Source of the DNA: Pseudomonadales bacterium
GTDB lineage: Bacteria; Pseudomonadota; Gammaproteobacteria; Pseudomonadales; Azotimanducaceae
Direction of reading: 5' to 3'
Length of the DNA: 64,000 nucleotides
NCBI GenBank assembly: GCA_022827905.1
Contig: JAJEIQ010000017.1
Coordinates: 1 to 64,000 of the forward strand
Shown one piece after another: positions 16,781 to 25,709 of this stretch. Within the stretch, counting starts at the first letter, position 1. Each line of letters begins with the position of its first letter. The position numbers were made by a program, and so were the translations under genes. The notes beneath the pieces were generated by a model. It worked only from the letters and a program-made list of their open reading frames with translations, made no database searches and was not told the DNA's origin.

Positions 16781-18937
16781 CTAAAAGTGCATCCGTGCCG
16801 TCAGTCCGAACGTTCTCGGCTGCTGCAGGACGTACTCCAGGATGGTGGCAATCGGCGCCCCAAGCTGCTGCTCCTCGTTGGTCAGGTTCTCGCCGAACAC
16901 ATACAGGCTCCAGTTCCCCAGCATCCAGCCCACGCGGGCATTCAGCGACTTGATGCCCTCGGTGGTCACCCGTTCCTCGGCATACCCGAATCCCCGAACG
17001 CTGGTGATCTGATCGTCCTGGAAAAAGTAGTCGAGGCGGGCGTGGCCGCCGACGTCGCCCCACCACTTGAAGCTGTAGTCCGCAGCCAGGGAGAGCGTGT
17101 AGTCCGGCACCCCGTCCATCGGGTCGCCCTTGATGTGCGTGGTGCCGGGCCGGGTGTACTTGCCGTCGTTCAGCCCATAGGTGGCGCGCAGGAACAAGTC
17201 GTCGGTAACGTTGAGCGTGGCCGCGACTTCAATGCCCTCCACTTCCGCCCGGCCGCCGTTGTTGAACGCCTGCAGCCCTAAGGGATTGGGCGCATAGACC
17301 TGCACGTTCTTGTACTTGGTGAGAAAGGCGGCGAACTCGAAGTCGAGCGTGCCCTCGCCGAGCGTCCCCTTGGCGCCAACCTCCCAAGTGGTGAGTTCCT
17401 CCGGGTCGAAGGTGTTCTCGCCGATGCCGAACAGTTCCAAGTCGAAGAACTGGATCCCCCCGGAGCGGAAGCCGTCGGCGTAGCTCGCATAGGCCATCAG
17501 GTCGTCCGTGAAGCTGTACTTGAGCACGAAGCGCAGTGCCACCTTGTCGTTGTCAACCGTATCGACCACGCCGATGGGCGCGCCGAACTGCGAGACGATG
17601 TTGGTGGAGTCCCGGGTGTCTTCGTAGTAGCGGATGCCGGCAATCGCTTCGAACCGGTCGATCACCGCCGTCAGTTCGCCAAAAACCGCCCAGGACTCGG
17701 TGTAGACCTTCAGTTCGCCGCCGAGCGCTTCCGGAACGGGCACGTTGGGATCGGGATAGTACTCCGTGAACAGCGGCGCAAGGTGCTTCGAATCCTTGTA
17801 GAAGGCCCCCGCGGTTAGGTGGAACATCTCGCCGAGCCCCGCATTCACGCGCACTTCCTGGGAGAACGTCTCGACTAGCTGGTCTAGGGAGTAGCCGATG
17901 GCCGTGATCGGACTGGCCACGCTGGGCGCATTGCCGAACAGCGGCGCGAAGTCCGTGGTGCCCGGAAAGAGCAACTCGACAAAGGTCTTGAATCCGGAAA
18001 TGTCGAGTGAGTTGAAGATCGTTCGGTGCTGATATCCCGTGGAGCTGGTGACTTCGAACGGGCCAGCATCCCAGTTCAGCACCAGGTTAGCGAGGTCGTA
18101 GTTGACTTCGTTCGGAAAGGGAATGAAGTAGTCGGAGGTGAAGTCGAGATGGCTGTAGCCCAAGGCGGGAAACTCGCTTTCGTAGTGCTGGTAGAGCAGG
18201 TCCGCCTGGAAGCTCTCCGCCGGCTGCAGCCGCGCCTTGGCGCGGACGAACCAGCGGTCCTGCGTATTGGCGTTCTTGCCTTCGAACCGGTTGTCCACCC
18301 AACCCGGGCCTTCCTCCCAGTAGCCGGCGAGGCGCAGGCCGAAGATGTCCGAACCGGTCGGCACATTGCCCGCCGCAAAGGCGCGAACGCCCTCGTTGCC
18401 CCGGTCCACGGTGCGCGCGCTGACCTCCATGGCGCCATCGACCTCACCCGGCGTCGGCCCCTTGGTGATGTAGCGCACCGTGCCGCCGATGGAGCCCTCG
18501 CCGTACAGCGTGCCCTGGGGTCCTTTCAGCACCTCGACGCGCTCGATGTCCACCAGCGGAAAGTCCATGCCGTAGCCGGTGGTCTCCGCATTGACGGTCA
18601 TCTCATCGACGTAGCGCCCCACCACCGGCAGCAGGCTGCCCGGCGGGGAAACGGCGCGAATCTTGATGGATTCCGCGACGCCTCCCAGCGAGGATACGGT
18701 AAGGCTCGGAACCGTGGTCTGAAGCTCGGACAGGTTCACCGCCCCCATGGCCGCGACATCCTCGGCAGTGACCGCGCTCACCGACATGGGCACGTCCTTC
18801 AGCGCCTGGTCGCGCTTCTGGGCGGTGACGATCATCTCCTCGATGACGCCTTCCTCCTCCGCGAAGGCCAAGGACGCCGAAAGCGCGGCACCGGCGGCCG
18901 CGGTTGCCAAACTCGCCAGAATCCAGACTGGTTTCAT
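16781..18937 (-). CDS. TonB-dependent receptor
   Basis: This predicted 718-aa outer-membrane receptor has a clean signal peptide (KPVWILASLATAAAGAALS, cleavage near AFA) followed by VIEEMIVTAQKR, a TonB-box region. The plug shows DVPMSVSAV and RVEVLKGPQGTLYG, and the barrel ends in PRTFGLTARMHF with a terminal Phe. The ATG at 18937 is preceded by GGAGAG at 7 bp, which decides the start. It is the first gene of a two-gene unit with the exported hydrolase at 15894. This family dominates in proteobacteria that import siderophores, glycans, terpenoids or aromatics. The ligand cannot be assigned. Confidence 0.9.
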   Translation of the reverse strand: MKPVWILASLATAAAGAALSASLAFAEEEGVIEEMIVTAQKRDQALKDVPMSVSAVTAEDVAAMGAVNLSELQTTVPSLTVSSLGGVAESIKIRAVSPPGSLLPVVGRYVDEMTVNAETTGYGMDFPLVDIERVEVLKGPQGTLYGEGSIGGTVRYITKGPTPGEVDGAMEVSARTVDRGNEGVRAFAAGNVPTGSDIFGLRLAGYWEEGPGWVDNRFEGKNANTQDRWFVRAKARLQPAESFQADLLYQHYESEFPALGYSHLDFTSDYFIPFPNEVNYDLANLVLNWDAGPFEVTSSTGYQHRTIFNSLDISGFKTFVELLFPGTTDFAPLFGNAPSVASPITAIGYSLDQLVETFSQEVRVNAGLGEMFHLTAGAFYKDSKHLAPLFTEYYPDPNVPVPEALGGELKVYTESWAVFGELTAVIDRFEAIAGIRYYEDTRDSTNIVSQFGAPIGVVDTVDNDKVALRFVLKYSFTDDLMAYASYADGFRSGGIQFFDLELFGIGENTFDPEELTTWEVGAKGTLGEGTLDFEFAAFLTKYKNVQVYAPNPLGLQAFNNGGRAEVEGIEVAATLNVTDDLFLRATYGLNDGKYTRPGTTHIKGDPMDGVPDYTLSLAADYSFKWWGDVGGHARLDYFFQDDQITSVRGFGYAEERVTTEGIKSLNARVGWMLGNWSLYVFGENLTNEEQQLGAPIATILEYVLQQPRTFGLTARMHF

Positions 18938-19002
18938 GCAAACTCTCCAAAAAAAGTGAACGTCAAGCCACAAGACGCAGGCGCGACGGTTTCCCTCACC
19001 CA

Positions 19003-19809
19003 TCAGCCTTCCCAAACGAGCGGGTACTGCTCGCTGTCCAGCCGGTCGCCGTCCCTGAGCAGGCTGTTGCGCAAGCCCTTGTTGGTGCCCGGGCGGCTGG
19101 AATAGGTGGCGTCATCGCCCAAGTACCGCGCCGTGTAGCCGCGCCGGCGGACCTGTTCGCTGACGTTGCCGCCGGCGCCGTGCAGCACCAGCGCATGAAA
19201 GGCGTACGCATCGCCTGGTTCCAGATCGAAGCTGAAGATGTCGTAGTCGTCCCGCGCCGACTCGATGTCGGGAACCGTCTCGTAGTCCGGATTTCGCTCG
19301 TAGTCGTCCGTGACAGTGCGCCCGAAGACCTCCGGCTGAAAGAACCGCCCCCAGCGGTGGGAGCCGCGCACGAATTCCACCGCGCCGGTCTCGGCCGTGG
19401 TCGGGTCGAGGGCCACCCAGAACGACAGGATCTGGTAGCCGTCGACGGGCCAGTAGGGCTGGTCGTTGTGCCAGCGGGTGCGATTGACCGTGCCCGGCTC
19501 CTTCACGAAAAGCTGGTCGTAGAGCAGGTTGATCCGGCTGCAGCCGAGTATCTCGGCAGCCATGCGCGGCAAGGGGGATTCGAAGCAGAAGCGCCGGAAC
19601 CCTTCGTGGAATTCCCAGGTGCGCAGGTTGCCGTGAAAGCGGCCGCGGCCGTCTTCCGGCTCGTAGCCGTGGTAGAAGGGCCCCGGGTTCGCAATGTCCG
19701 CCTCGATGGCGTCGGCGAGGATCTGACGCCATTCCGCGTTCACGACGCCTCGCAACGCAATGGCCCCGTCGGCGTGAAACGCCTCGATGTCCTTGCGGCT
19801 GAGGTTCAT
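19003..19809 (-). CDS. Phytanoyl-CoA dioxygenase (PhyH) family protein
   Basis: This predicted 268-aa Fe(II)/2-oxoglutarate-dependent dioxygenase probably hydroxylates an organic acid or related small molecule in the cytoplasm. The iron site is visible as the HxD in RWHNDQPYW and a distal His in AFHALVLHGAGG. Other PhyH signatures are SFWVALDPTT and GAVEFVRGSHRWG. It lies on the same strand as the receptor-hydrolase pair, 65 bp upstream of the receptor start, and may be co-transcribed with it. The family includes many natural-product hydroxylases, so the substrate is open. Confidence 0.85.
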   Translation of the reverse strand: MNLSRKDIEAFHADGAIALRGVVNAEWRQILADAIEADIANPGPFYHGYEPEDGRGRFHGNLRTWEFHEGFRRFCFESPLPRMAAEILGCSRINLLYDQLFVKEPGTVNRTRWHNDQPYWPVDGYQILSFWVALDPTTAETGAVEFVRGSHRWGRFFQPEVFGRTVTDDYERNPDYETVPDIESARDDYDIFSFDLEPGDAYAFHALVLHGAGGNVSEQVRRRGYTARYLGDDATYSSRPGTNKGLRNSLLRDGDRLDSEQYPLVWEG

Positions 19810-19953
19810 TCGCCTTCCCCAATCACCAAGCGATCAGCCTACTGCAATCCGTCGAATAAACAAAAGACCCCGACCAACGTCCCGGGGCCGCCGTTGTGAG
19901 GTAACCTCGCGCTGCTGCGTCCACTGGATCGATCCTTCCAGGAGCGGAACCAC

Positions 19954-20484
19954 ATGATCGCACTCACCAATGCAAAGTCACTCGTCGTGGTGTGGCTGGC
20001 GGTAGCCGGGCAAGCACTGGCGCAATCCGCAACGGAGGATTCCCGCGACCTGAGCCTGGTGACCCACAACGCCGTGGTGATCGCCGCCGCGCCGGAGGGC
20101 ATCTGGCCGCACATCGTCGACCCCGATGCCTGGAAGGCGGGCGCGCGCCTGGTGCCGGTGGAAGGTGCGGAACACCGCTTCAAGGCCGTGATGCCGAACG
20201 ATCCGGACACCGCCCTGTTCCACGTCACCAACGTCGAATTCAATGCCCCCCACCGGCGCACCATCCGGCTGAACGCCTTGGACGGCGCCCTGATCGGCCA
20301 TGCTTCCTGGGAACTCACGCTCGTCGATGGCGGCACCCGCGTCGCCTACCACGTCTACAGCCAGCAGACGGCACCGCCAAGTCAGCCGCCCATCGACCGG
20401 GAAGCCTATGTGCAGGCCAACCGCGCACGGTTCCAGGAAGAACTGAACGCACTGCGCAAGCTGGTGGAGACCGATTCGCAGTAG
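19954..20484 (+). CDS. Exported SRPBCC-fold (START-like) protein
   Basis: This predicted 176-aa protein has a signal peptide (KSLVVVWLAVAGQALAQ). The remainder looks like an SRPBCC/polyketide-cyclase-type domain: an N-terminal strand with APEGIWPHIVDPDAWKAG, strands ending in SWELTLVDGGTRVAYHVY, and a long C-terminal helix (ANRARFQEELNALRKLVE). Such folds bind hydrophobic ligands, and the signal peptide makes this one likely periplasmic. It is divergent from the PhyH gene with 144 bp between them. A purine-rich GGAG lies 9 bp before the ATG. No enzymatic role can be deduced. Confidence 0.65.
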   Translation: MIALTNAKSLVVVWLAVAGQALAQSATEDSRDLSLVTHNAVVIAAAPEGIWPHIVDPDAWKAGARLVPVEGAEHRFKAVMPNDPDTALFHVTNVEFNAPHRRTIRLNALDGALIGHASWELTLVDGGTRVAYHVYSQQTAPPSQPPIDREAYVQANRARFQEELNALRKLVETDSQ

Positions 20485-20490
20485 GCGGGA

Positions 20491-20802
20491 TCAGGGCGCG
20501 TCCGGCTGTGGCGTGGTTTCCGCGATTGCCCGGCGGATCACTTCGATGACGAAGTCCGGGGTTTCGTAAGGGAAATTGTGCCCCGTACCGGCAGGCGTGA
20601 CGATGCGCTGCGAGCGGCTCGATGCCGCCAGGTAGCGTTCCCGGGTGTGCCTGTAGAAGCGGCGCAGGCGCGCTTCGAAATCCTCCTGTCCGGCGGCCTC
20701 GTTGGCTTCGGCCATGGTCGCGAAGAAGGCCTCGGCATCCGCCATGTCCCCCGGTGCGACCAGGTATAGCGGCAGATCGCCCAGATCCCCGTCATAGACC
20801 AC
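20491..20802 (-). pseudogene. C-terminal remnant of an alpha/beta hydrolase
   Basis: About 103 codons read like the end of an alpha/beta hydrolase: a strand DLPLYLVAPGD, a helical region, RIVTPAGTGHNFPYETPDFV with the expected catalytic His, and a terminal helix. The expected nucleophile half is missing. Upstream in the same frame the sequence degenerates and runs into the end of the CapA-like gene. I therefore read it as a truncated gene rather than a small intact one. Confidence 0.5.
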
Positions 20803-20908
20803 AGAGTCCAAAGAGTTCGCCCCGGCTTCCAGAGGGTTTGCCCCGACTGGTTCGAGCCGCGACAGTGGCAGCCGCCTGCAGGCTGCCCGGTCAGGTTGCT
20901 GCTCCACT

Positions 20909-22072
20909 TCAGGAGTCGGCCGGCACGACGCGCATACCCGCGCATCCCCCCAACTCAATCTTAGCCGGCACGATCCTGGCATTGAGGTTCTGGCTGTCGC
21001 ACCCCTTCCCCACGTACGCGACCACTGCCGCACCTTCCGGCGAGTCCGGATCCACCGGATGCACCAGCCCATCCGGCCGCAGCATGCAGGGCACGAAGCC
21101 GATTTCGGCAATGCCGCCATCCTGCACGCTGGCCCAGGCCAGCAGCGTCATGCGCGACTCGGCGTGCAGCGGCAGCAGCGGCCAGCCTTCCCGGGGGGCC
21201 ACGCCGTAGAAGTCGGGGTCTTCGCCCGAGCCCGCGATCATCTTCAGCAGGTCTGGCGGAAGCTCCACTCTCAGGTCGAACACGAAGTGCCCCAGCCCGT
21301 ACAGGATCGGCTTGCCCTTGTACCACTCCATGCCGCGCAGCACATGGTGATGATGGCCGACCACCAGATCGGCCCCCTCGTCGATGCACAGGCGCGCCGT
21401 GCGCGTCTCGTGATCGGTGAGGTGGAAGGGCTTCATGAAGTCGCCCCAATGGAAGGTGGTGATGACCAGGTCGGCCCGCTGCCGTGCGTTGGCGATGTCC
21501 TCGCACAGATTTTGAACGTCCTCTTCGTAGGGGACGGTTTTCAACCGCGGCTCGCAGCCGGGCGCGTGGTAGTTGTCGTAGGCGTCCATGAAGACGTTGT
21601 GCGCCCGCATCGGCGCGATGCCAGGCACCGCCGACCGGGCTTCGTAGCCGGACGGGAAGATCGAGGCGTAGCCGAGGAACGCAAGCTTCATGCCGCCTGC
21701 CTCGACGATCGCCGGCTCCCGGGCCTCGGCCAGGTTGCGGCCGGCCCCGCAGGCCGCCACGCCCTGCTCGATCAGGCGCGCCCGGGTGTCGAGCATGGCC
21801 GCGTGACCGCCATCGACGATGTGGTTGTTGGCCATGGTCACCACGTCGAACCCGCACCGGGCATAGACATCCAGGTTCCGCGCCGGGGGAATCACCTGCA
21901 CCGGCGCGCTCGGCGGCGCGTGCGGATCGTCGGTGTACGGCCCCTCCAAGTTGCCGAACAGCACATCGACGGCATCCAATGCGGGCTGCACCAGGCTGAA
22001 CACCTCCGGCGGATCCTCGCGATCGACCAGAACGTCGCCCACCAGTCCCAGGATCAACTGTCCGTCGGTCAC
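20909..22072 (-). CDS. CapA-family (poly-gamma-glutamate synthesis type) metallophosphatase-fold protein
   Basis: This predicted 387-aa protein has CapA-family motifs: GLVGDVLVDR at the N terminus, FGNLEGPYTD, TMANNHIVDGG, TFHWGDFM, VVGHHHHVLRG and LGHFVFDL. These build a calcineurin-like metal site. CapA proteins act in poly-gamma-glutamate production or cell-envelope processes, but many homologues are of unknown function. No signal peptide is seen. The GTG start (22072) overlaps the last base of the upstream gene's stop (TAGTG), so translation is coupled to the membrane protein before it. That coupling suggests the two proteins work together. Confidence 0.82.
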   Translation of the reverse strand: MTDGQLILGLVGDVLVDREDPPEVFSLVQPALDAVDVLFGNLEGPYTDDPHAPPSAPVQVIPPARNLDVYARCGFDVVTMANNHIVDGGHAAMLDTRARLIEQGVAACGAGRNLAEAREPAIVEAGGMKLAFLGYASIFPSGYEARSAVPGIAPMRAHNVFMDAYDNYHAPGCEPRLKTVPYEEDVQNLCEDIANARQRADLVITTFHWGDFMKPFHLTDHETRTARLCIDEGADLVVGHHHHVLRGMEWYKGKPILYGLGHFVFDLRVELPPDLLKMIAGSGEDPDFYGVAPREGWPLLPLHAESRMTLLAWASVQDGGIAEIGFVPCMLRPDGLVHPVDPDSPEGAAVVAYVGKGCDSQNLNARIVPAKIELGGCAGMRVVPADS

Positions 22073-22707
22073 TATTGCTGCCTCGATGTGCGCCCCGTTA
22101 GCCTTTCCTGCAGCGCGGCGTGAATCCGGCCGAGCACAATGAGGTGGCCCTGAAGCCTGCGGACTTTCGCCAGGGCGACATCCACGTCGTCCTCGCCGAC
22201 CCCGGCGACGTTTGCCGCATCCTCGACAATCCAGTCCCAAACCATCGCATAGCGCTCGAAGGAGTCGTACAGCTTGGCCTGCTCGATCAGCCAGCCGTAC
22301 TCCAGATAGGGGGCCGCGCGGCTGGTCTGCGCCACGCGCCAAGCTGCCGTGGAGATTCGCGGGTACGGCAGATCCACTTCCACCTGCGACTCATCGAGCG
22401 CTTCAAGCGGAAGGCCGTCGCGCTGCGCCCGTCGCAACAGCCCCACCAACCGATCGACGGCCGCGATCCCCGAGGTGAGCCCCGCCTCGGCGCCGTTGAG
22501 CTCGGCCAGGTTGTTTTCGATCTCCAGTTCCACCGCCAGCCGCGCCTCCGCCGCGATTGCCTGAAGCTCCCGCTCGCCCCACCACTCTTCCAAGCCCAGC
22601 GCCAGAAGCACCGCAAACACGATCAGGACCGCCTGGATCGAGAGGTCAACCAACCGCTCCGGAAGCCTTGCGGCCCGGAATCTCGCCAGGAAAGCGGGTT
22701 TCTTCAT
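22072..22707 (-). CDS. Single-pass membrane protein of unknown function
   Basis: This predicted 211-aa protein is not a family I recognise. One strong transmembrane segment (DLSIQAVLIVFAVLLALGL) sits near the N terminus, followed by a conserved-looking EEWWGERE and a long helical soluble region. The ATG at 22707 (MKKPAFLARF) is preferred over an in-frame TTG at 22743 because a positively charged start then precedes the membrane segment. Its stop overlaps the CapA-like start by one base, and the VOC gene lies just upstream, so the three form a tight minus-strand operon. It might anchor or regulate the CapA-like protein; this is inference. Confidence 0.6.
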   Translation of the reverse strand: MKKPAFLARFRAARLPERLVDLSIQAVLIVFAVLLALGLEEWWGERELQAIAAEARLAVELEIENNLAELNGAEAGLTSGIAAVDRLVGLLRRAQRDGLPLEALDESQVEVDLPYPRISTAAWRVAQTSRAAPYLEYGWLIEQAKLYDSFERYAMVWDWIVEDAANVAGVGEDDVDVALAKVRRLQGHLIVLGRIHAALQERLTGRTSRQQ

Positions 22708-22739
22708 GGGCAGTCTCGATCTGGACTTAAGCCGGAGAC

Positions 22740-23402
22740 TCAATCCTGGATGATGGCGGACGGCGCGAAGATGCGTTCCCCCAGGGCCGAGGAGAACGTC
22801 AGCTCTCCATTGGGCGTGTCGATGCGGAGTTCGAAGCCGGGCCTCTCACCGGCCGTCACGGTGACCGGTATCTCGAGGCTGCGATAGATTGCGGCGAGAC
22901 GTTCCGGATCGGGATGGATCGCGCTAAACGAGAGCAGCTTCAACCCTTGGGCGGATGTGTCCGACGGGTGGGGCGTCGCGCCCCAATCGATGTAGAACGG
23001 CACTTGGTCGCCGTAGTCGTGCCCCGCAAGATAGAGCCCGGTCCACGAGAGCAGGACGCCATCGGGCGTCTCCCTGGACCCGGCGGCAGGCCCCACCGTG
23101 GTCAAGCCCGCCGTTTCCGCTGCCGTGGCGGTAGCGGCCATGTCCTGCGTTCGGGCGGCGAACCCCGCGATGTGCGGTTCCCGGTAGGAGACGAGCCTTG
23201 CACCGAATCCCTGGGGTTCGTCGAGTTCCGGGTTCGGCGCAATGAACTCCAGATAGACCCCCTCCCCGACCGAAGCCAGCAGGTTCGCGGTGCCGAGCCC
23301 AGGGTGGGCGCCACCGACCGTGAGCACCACTCCCGTCTCGGCTTCAAACTGGCTTTTGAATCCTTCGAGGTCGGCAAGGAGAAGAATGATATGGTCGAGC
23401 AT
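22740..23402 (-). CDS. VOC superfamily (glyoxalase-like) protein
   Basis: This predicted 220-aa protein begins MLDHIILLLADLE, the usual first strand of VOC (vicinal oxygen chelate) proteins, and has the duplicated beta-alpha-beta pattern of the Glyoxalase_3 type: YLEFIAPNP closing the first half and LKLLSFSAIHPDPE opening the second. Some metal-binding positions are plausible (His in LDHI, Glu in YLEF). Such proteins isomerise or cleave small molecules or act as binding proteins. It is the first gene of a three-gene cluster with the membrane protein and the CapA-like gene. Confidence 0.72.
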   Translation of the reverse strand: MLDHIILLLADLEGFKSQFEAETGVVLTVGGAHPGLGTANLLASVGEGVYLEFIAPNPELDEPQGFGARLVSYREPHIAGFAARTQDMAATATAAETAGLTTVGPAAGSRETPDGVLLSWTGLYLAGHDYGDQVPFYIDWGATPHPSDTSAQGLKLLSFSAIHPDPERLAAIYRSLEIPVTVTAGERPGFELRIDTPNGELTFSSALGERIFAPSAIIQD

Positions 23403-23470
23403 GCCCGCGATTTCCCTATCCCGTCCAACGAGTGTATGCCAAATGCTGCTCTGGCGCTGCGTGGGCTTGG

Positions 23471-25639
23471 TTAGTCTTGCCCCGGCGCTCGGTACGCCCG
23501 CCGAATCACCACCGGCTCCTCCAGAATCTGGCCCTGCACCAATTCGATGGAGGTCGGGGCATCGCTCGGCAAACGCTGTATCCGTTCCAGCACCCGCAGG
23601 CCGCGCAGCACGCGGCCGAAGGTGGCGTAGCCCTCGCCGTCGCGGTTTTCCGACTCGTACCCGCTATCGAGCACGGGGTTGTCCTGCACATTGAAGAAGA
23701 ACTCCGAGTTCGCCGTGCCGGGATCCAAGCGGGCGAAGGCGATGCTGCCGCGTTCGTTGGGGATGCCGGTCTGGTCAGTCCTTTCATGCGCGACCGGCGG
23801 CAAGGCGGGCTCCGCCTCCGCGTACGCTTCGATGCCCGCGCTGTCGGCGCGCATCGCTTGCGCCAGCAAACCGCCCTGAACCACCTCGATCGAACTCCCG
23901 CCGGACCGCCGGGTCACCCGGTAGAAGCTGGCGCCGTCGTAATGCCCGCCGTCGACATGGGCGAGAAACTGCGCCGCCGACAACGGCGCGCGTTCCGGGT
24001 AGAGGGCAATTTCGATGTCGCCCAGCGAGGTTTCCAGCACCACCTGCACGGTCCGGTCGATAGGGTTGGCGGCAAGCCACCACAGGCGCAGGTCATCGAT
24101 GCGATGCGGCTGCACGTCGGCGGCATACTTGGCGTACTCGGCGTCGGGAAATCGGTTTTCGAGGCCGCGCAGGTGCTTGTCGAAGAAACCGCGAACGAAG
24201 TCGTTCTGAATCCCGATGACGGTTTGGGCGTCGATGTCACCGAAGAGCGGGGTTTTCCAGGGCGCGCGCATGAACAGCGGAAAATCGGAGACGCCCAGAT
24301 GGGTGACGCCGTCCACCATCAGGCGATGGACATCGGAGCGCAGCCCCGCCGTTTCGTGGCGCTCGTAGGAAAAGTCGTTGTATCCGTGTCCGGAGGCTTC
24401 CGGTTCCCCCGAAACCAAGGCCGCCAGGACATCCAGATCCGAATAGAGCATGAGGAACGGCGCCGGCACGTTGCGGTTGAAGGGTCGGAAGTCGTAGTCG
24501 CCGCCATCGAGGTTGACGCCGGCCCCGCAGCGGGGATCGACCATGCACACCCCGCCGGTGGTGGAACCGCCGAAGGACATGCCGATCTCCCCGACCGAGC
24601 CGAGATCGCCCGCGGCGACGATGTCCGCAACCTCGTCGGGCACGTCCCCTGCCTCGAGCCGGTCGTGCACGAAGATGCGGTCCGCCCGCCATACGTCCGC
24701 GCTGACCGAGGGAATGCGCTGCCCGTCCCGCACCGATTGCTCGTAGCTGGCCCGGGTGCCCCGGCGCCGCTCGTCGAACGTCGCGCCGACGAAGCTCAGG
24801 CGCTGGTCCTCTGACATCTCCGTAGCCAGCCGCTCCATTTCCGCAAAGAGCGCCGGGTCCATGCCCGCCACATCGCCGTTCGGGAACACAACCGGGGAGG
24901 AGTCGTAGGTGTGCTGCACGGAGAACACGATGTAGCCGTGACTGGCCAGTTCCTCCAGCAGCGCCGTGTTCTGGCCCGGAAAGGAGGTGTAACCGTGGCT
25001 GTAGATGATGACCGGCCGGTTCGCCGCCCCATCCATGAGCGGCGCGTTCTCGTAGGAATTGGTGGAACTGTGCTTGAGGTACTGGAAGAAAAACGGCATG
25101 CCCATGGTGCTGCCGAGACCGGAGGCGGTGGTTTCGGCCTCGACTTGATTGAAATAGGGCCGGGGGCTCCGCCCTGCCACATCCCCCGCCGGGTACCAGA
25201 CGCGCACCAGCAGGCGCCGCGGCTCGTCTTCACCGGCGGCGAGCACGCCCTTGCGGGAGGGATCGGCGAGTTCGAAATCCCGAACCCCTACCGGATGCTC
25301 GCCGGAAGGCGCCGGGAGCGTCGTTGCCACGAAGACGTAAAGCAGCCCGACCGCGATCACGCCAAGGGCGGTGAACACGGCACCGCTCACATAAGGCACG
25401 CGCAGCGGTTTACTGCCTTCGCGGCGTTTGCCCAGCCACACCGCAGCCAACAGCAGCAAGGCGACCGCCACGCCGCCGGCTGCCTGCCAGCGATGGTCCA
25501 TGATCGCCACGACGCCAACCACAAGCGCGACGAGCGATGCCACGACAACGATGCGTCTGCGCGCCTTAAGCCCGGTCATCCACCAAGAGGCAATGCCGAT
25601 TGCCAAAGCCGCACAGAGTATCCAGTCAATCAACAACAT
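23471..25639 (-). CDS. Membrane-anchored PAF-acetylhydrolase-like hydrolase fused to cyclophilin
   Basis: This predicted 722-aa protein has three parts. Residues 1 to about 110 contain four hydrophobic segments. Residues about 115-525 are an alpha/beta hydrolase resembling platelet-activating-factor acetylhydrolase, with PVIIYSHGYTSFPGQN and the nucleophile elbow GMSFGGS. Residues about 530-715 are a cyclophilin-type peptidyl-prolyl isomerase: LGDIEIALYPERAP, FYRVTRR, EVVQGG, SEFFFNVQDNPVLD, YATFGRVLRGL. No stop or frameshift separates them. The ATG at 25639 follows GGAG at 7 bp. It lies 70 bp downstream of the enoyl-CoA hydratase on the same strand. A hydrolase-foldase fusion is unusual, and its job is unknown; the isomerase domain probably lies on the same side of the membrane as the hydrolase. 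Confidence 0.85.
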   Translation of the reverse strand: MLLIDWILCAALAIGIASWWMTGLKARRRIVVVASLVALVVGVVAIMDHRWQAAGGVAVALLLLAAVWLGKRREGSKPLRVPYVSGAVFTALGVIAVGLLYVFVATTLPAPSGEHPVGVRDFELADPSRKGVLAAGEDEPRRLLVRVWYPAGDVAGRSPRPYFNQVEAETTASGLGSTMGMPFFFQYLKHSSTNSYENAPLMDGAANRPVIIYSHGYTSFPGQNTALLEELASHGYIVFSVQHTYDSSPVVFPNGDVAGMDPALFAEMERLATEMSEDQRLSFVGATFDERRRGTRASYEQSVRDGQRIPSVSADVWRADRIFVHDRLEAGDVPDEVADIVAAGDLGSVGEIGMSFGGSTTGGVCMVDPRCGAGVNLDGGDYDFRPFNRNVPAPFLMLYSDLDVLAALVSGEPEASGHGYNDFSYERHETAGLRSDVHRLMVDGVTHLGVSDFPLFMRAPWKTPLFGDIDAQTVIGIQNDFVRGFFDKHLRGLENRFPDAEYAKYAADVQPHRIDDLRLWWLAANPIDRTVQVVLETSLGDIEIALYPERAPLSAAQFLAHVDGGHYDGASFYRVTRRSGGSSIEVVQGGLLAQAMRADSAGIEAYAEAEPALPPVAHERTDQTGIPNERGSIAFARLDPGTANSEFFFNVQDNPVLDSGYESENRDGEGYATFGRVLRGLRVLERIQRLPSDAPTSIELVQGQILEEPVVIRRAYRAPGQD

Positions 25640-25709
25640 GAGGTTGCTCCTTCAAGCCTGCTTTTTTTGCGGCCGCCCGGGAGTCAGACGCGCCACGATC
25701 AGGGCAACC

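Noticed and set aside
20491-20802. Small intact gene instead of a pseudogene
   Set aside because: The sequence matches only the C-terminal part of an alpha/beta hydrolase, lacks a nucleophile and a convincing start, so it is better read as a remnant.
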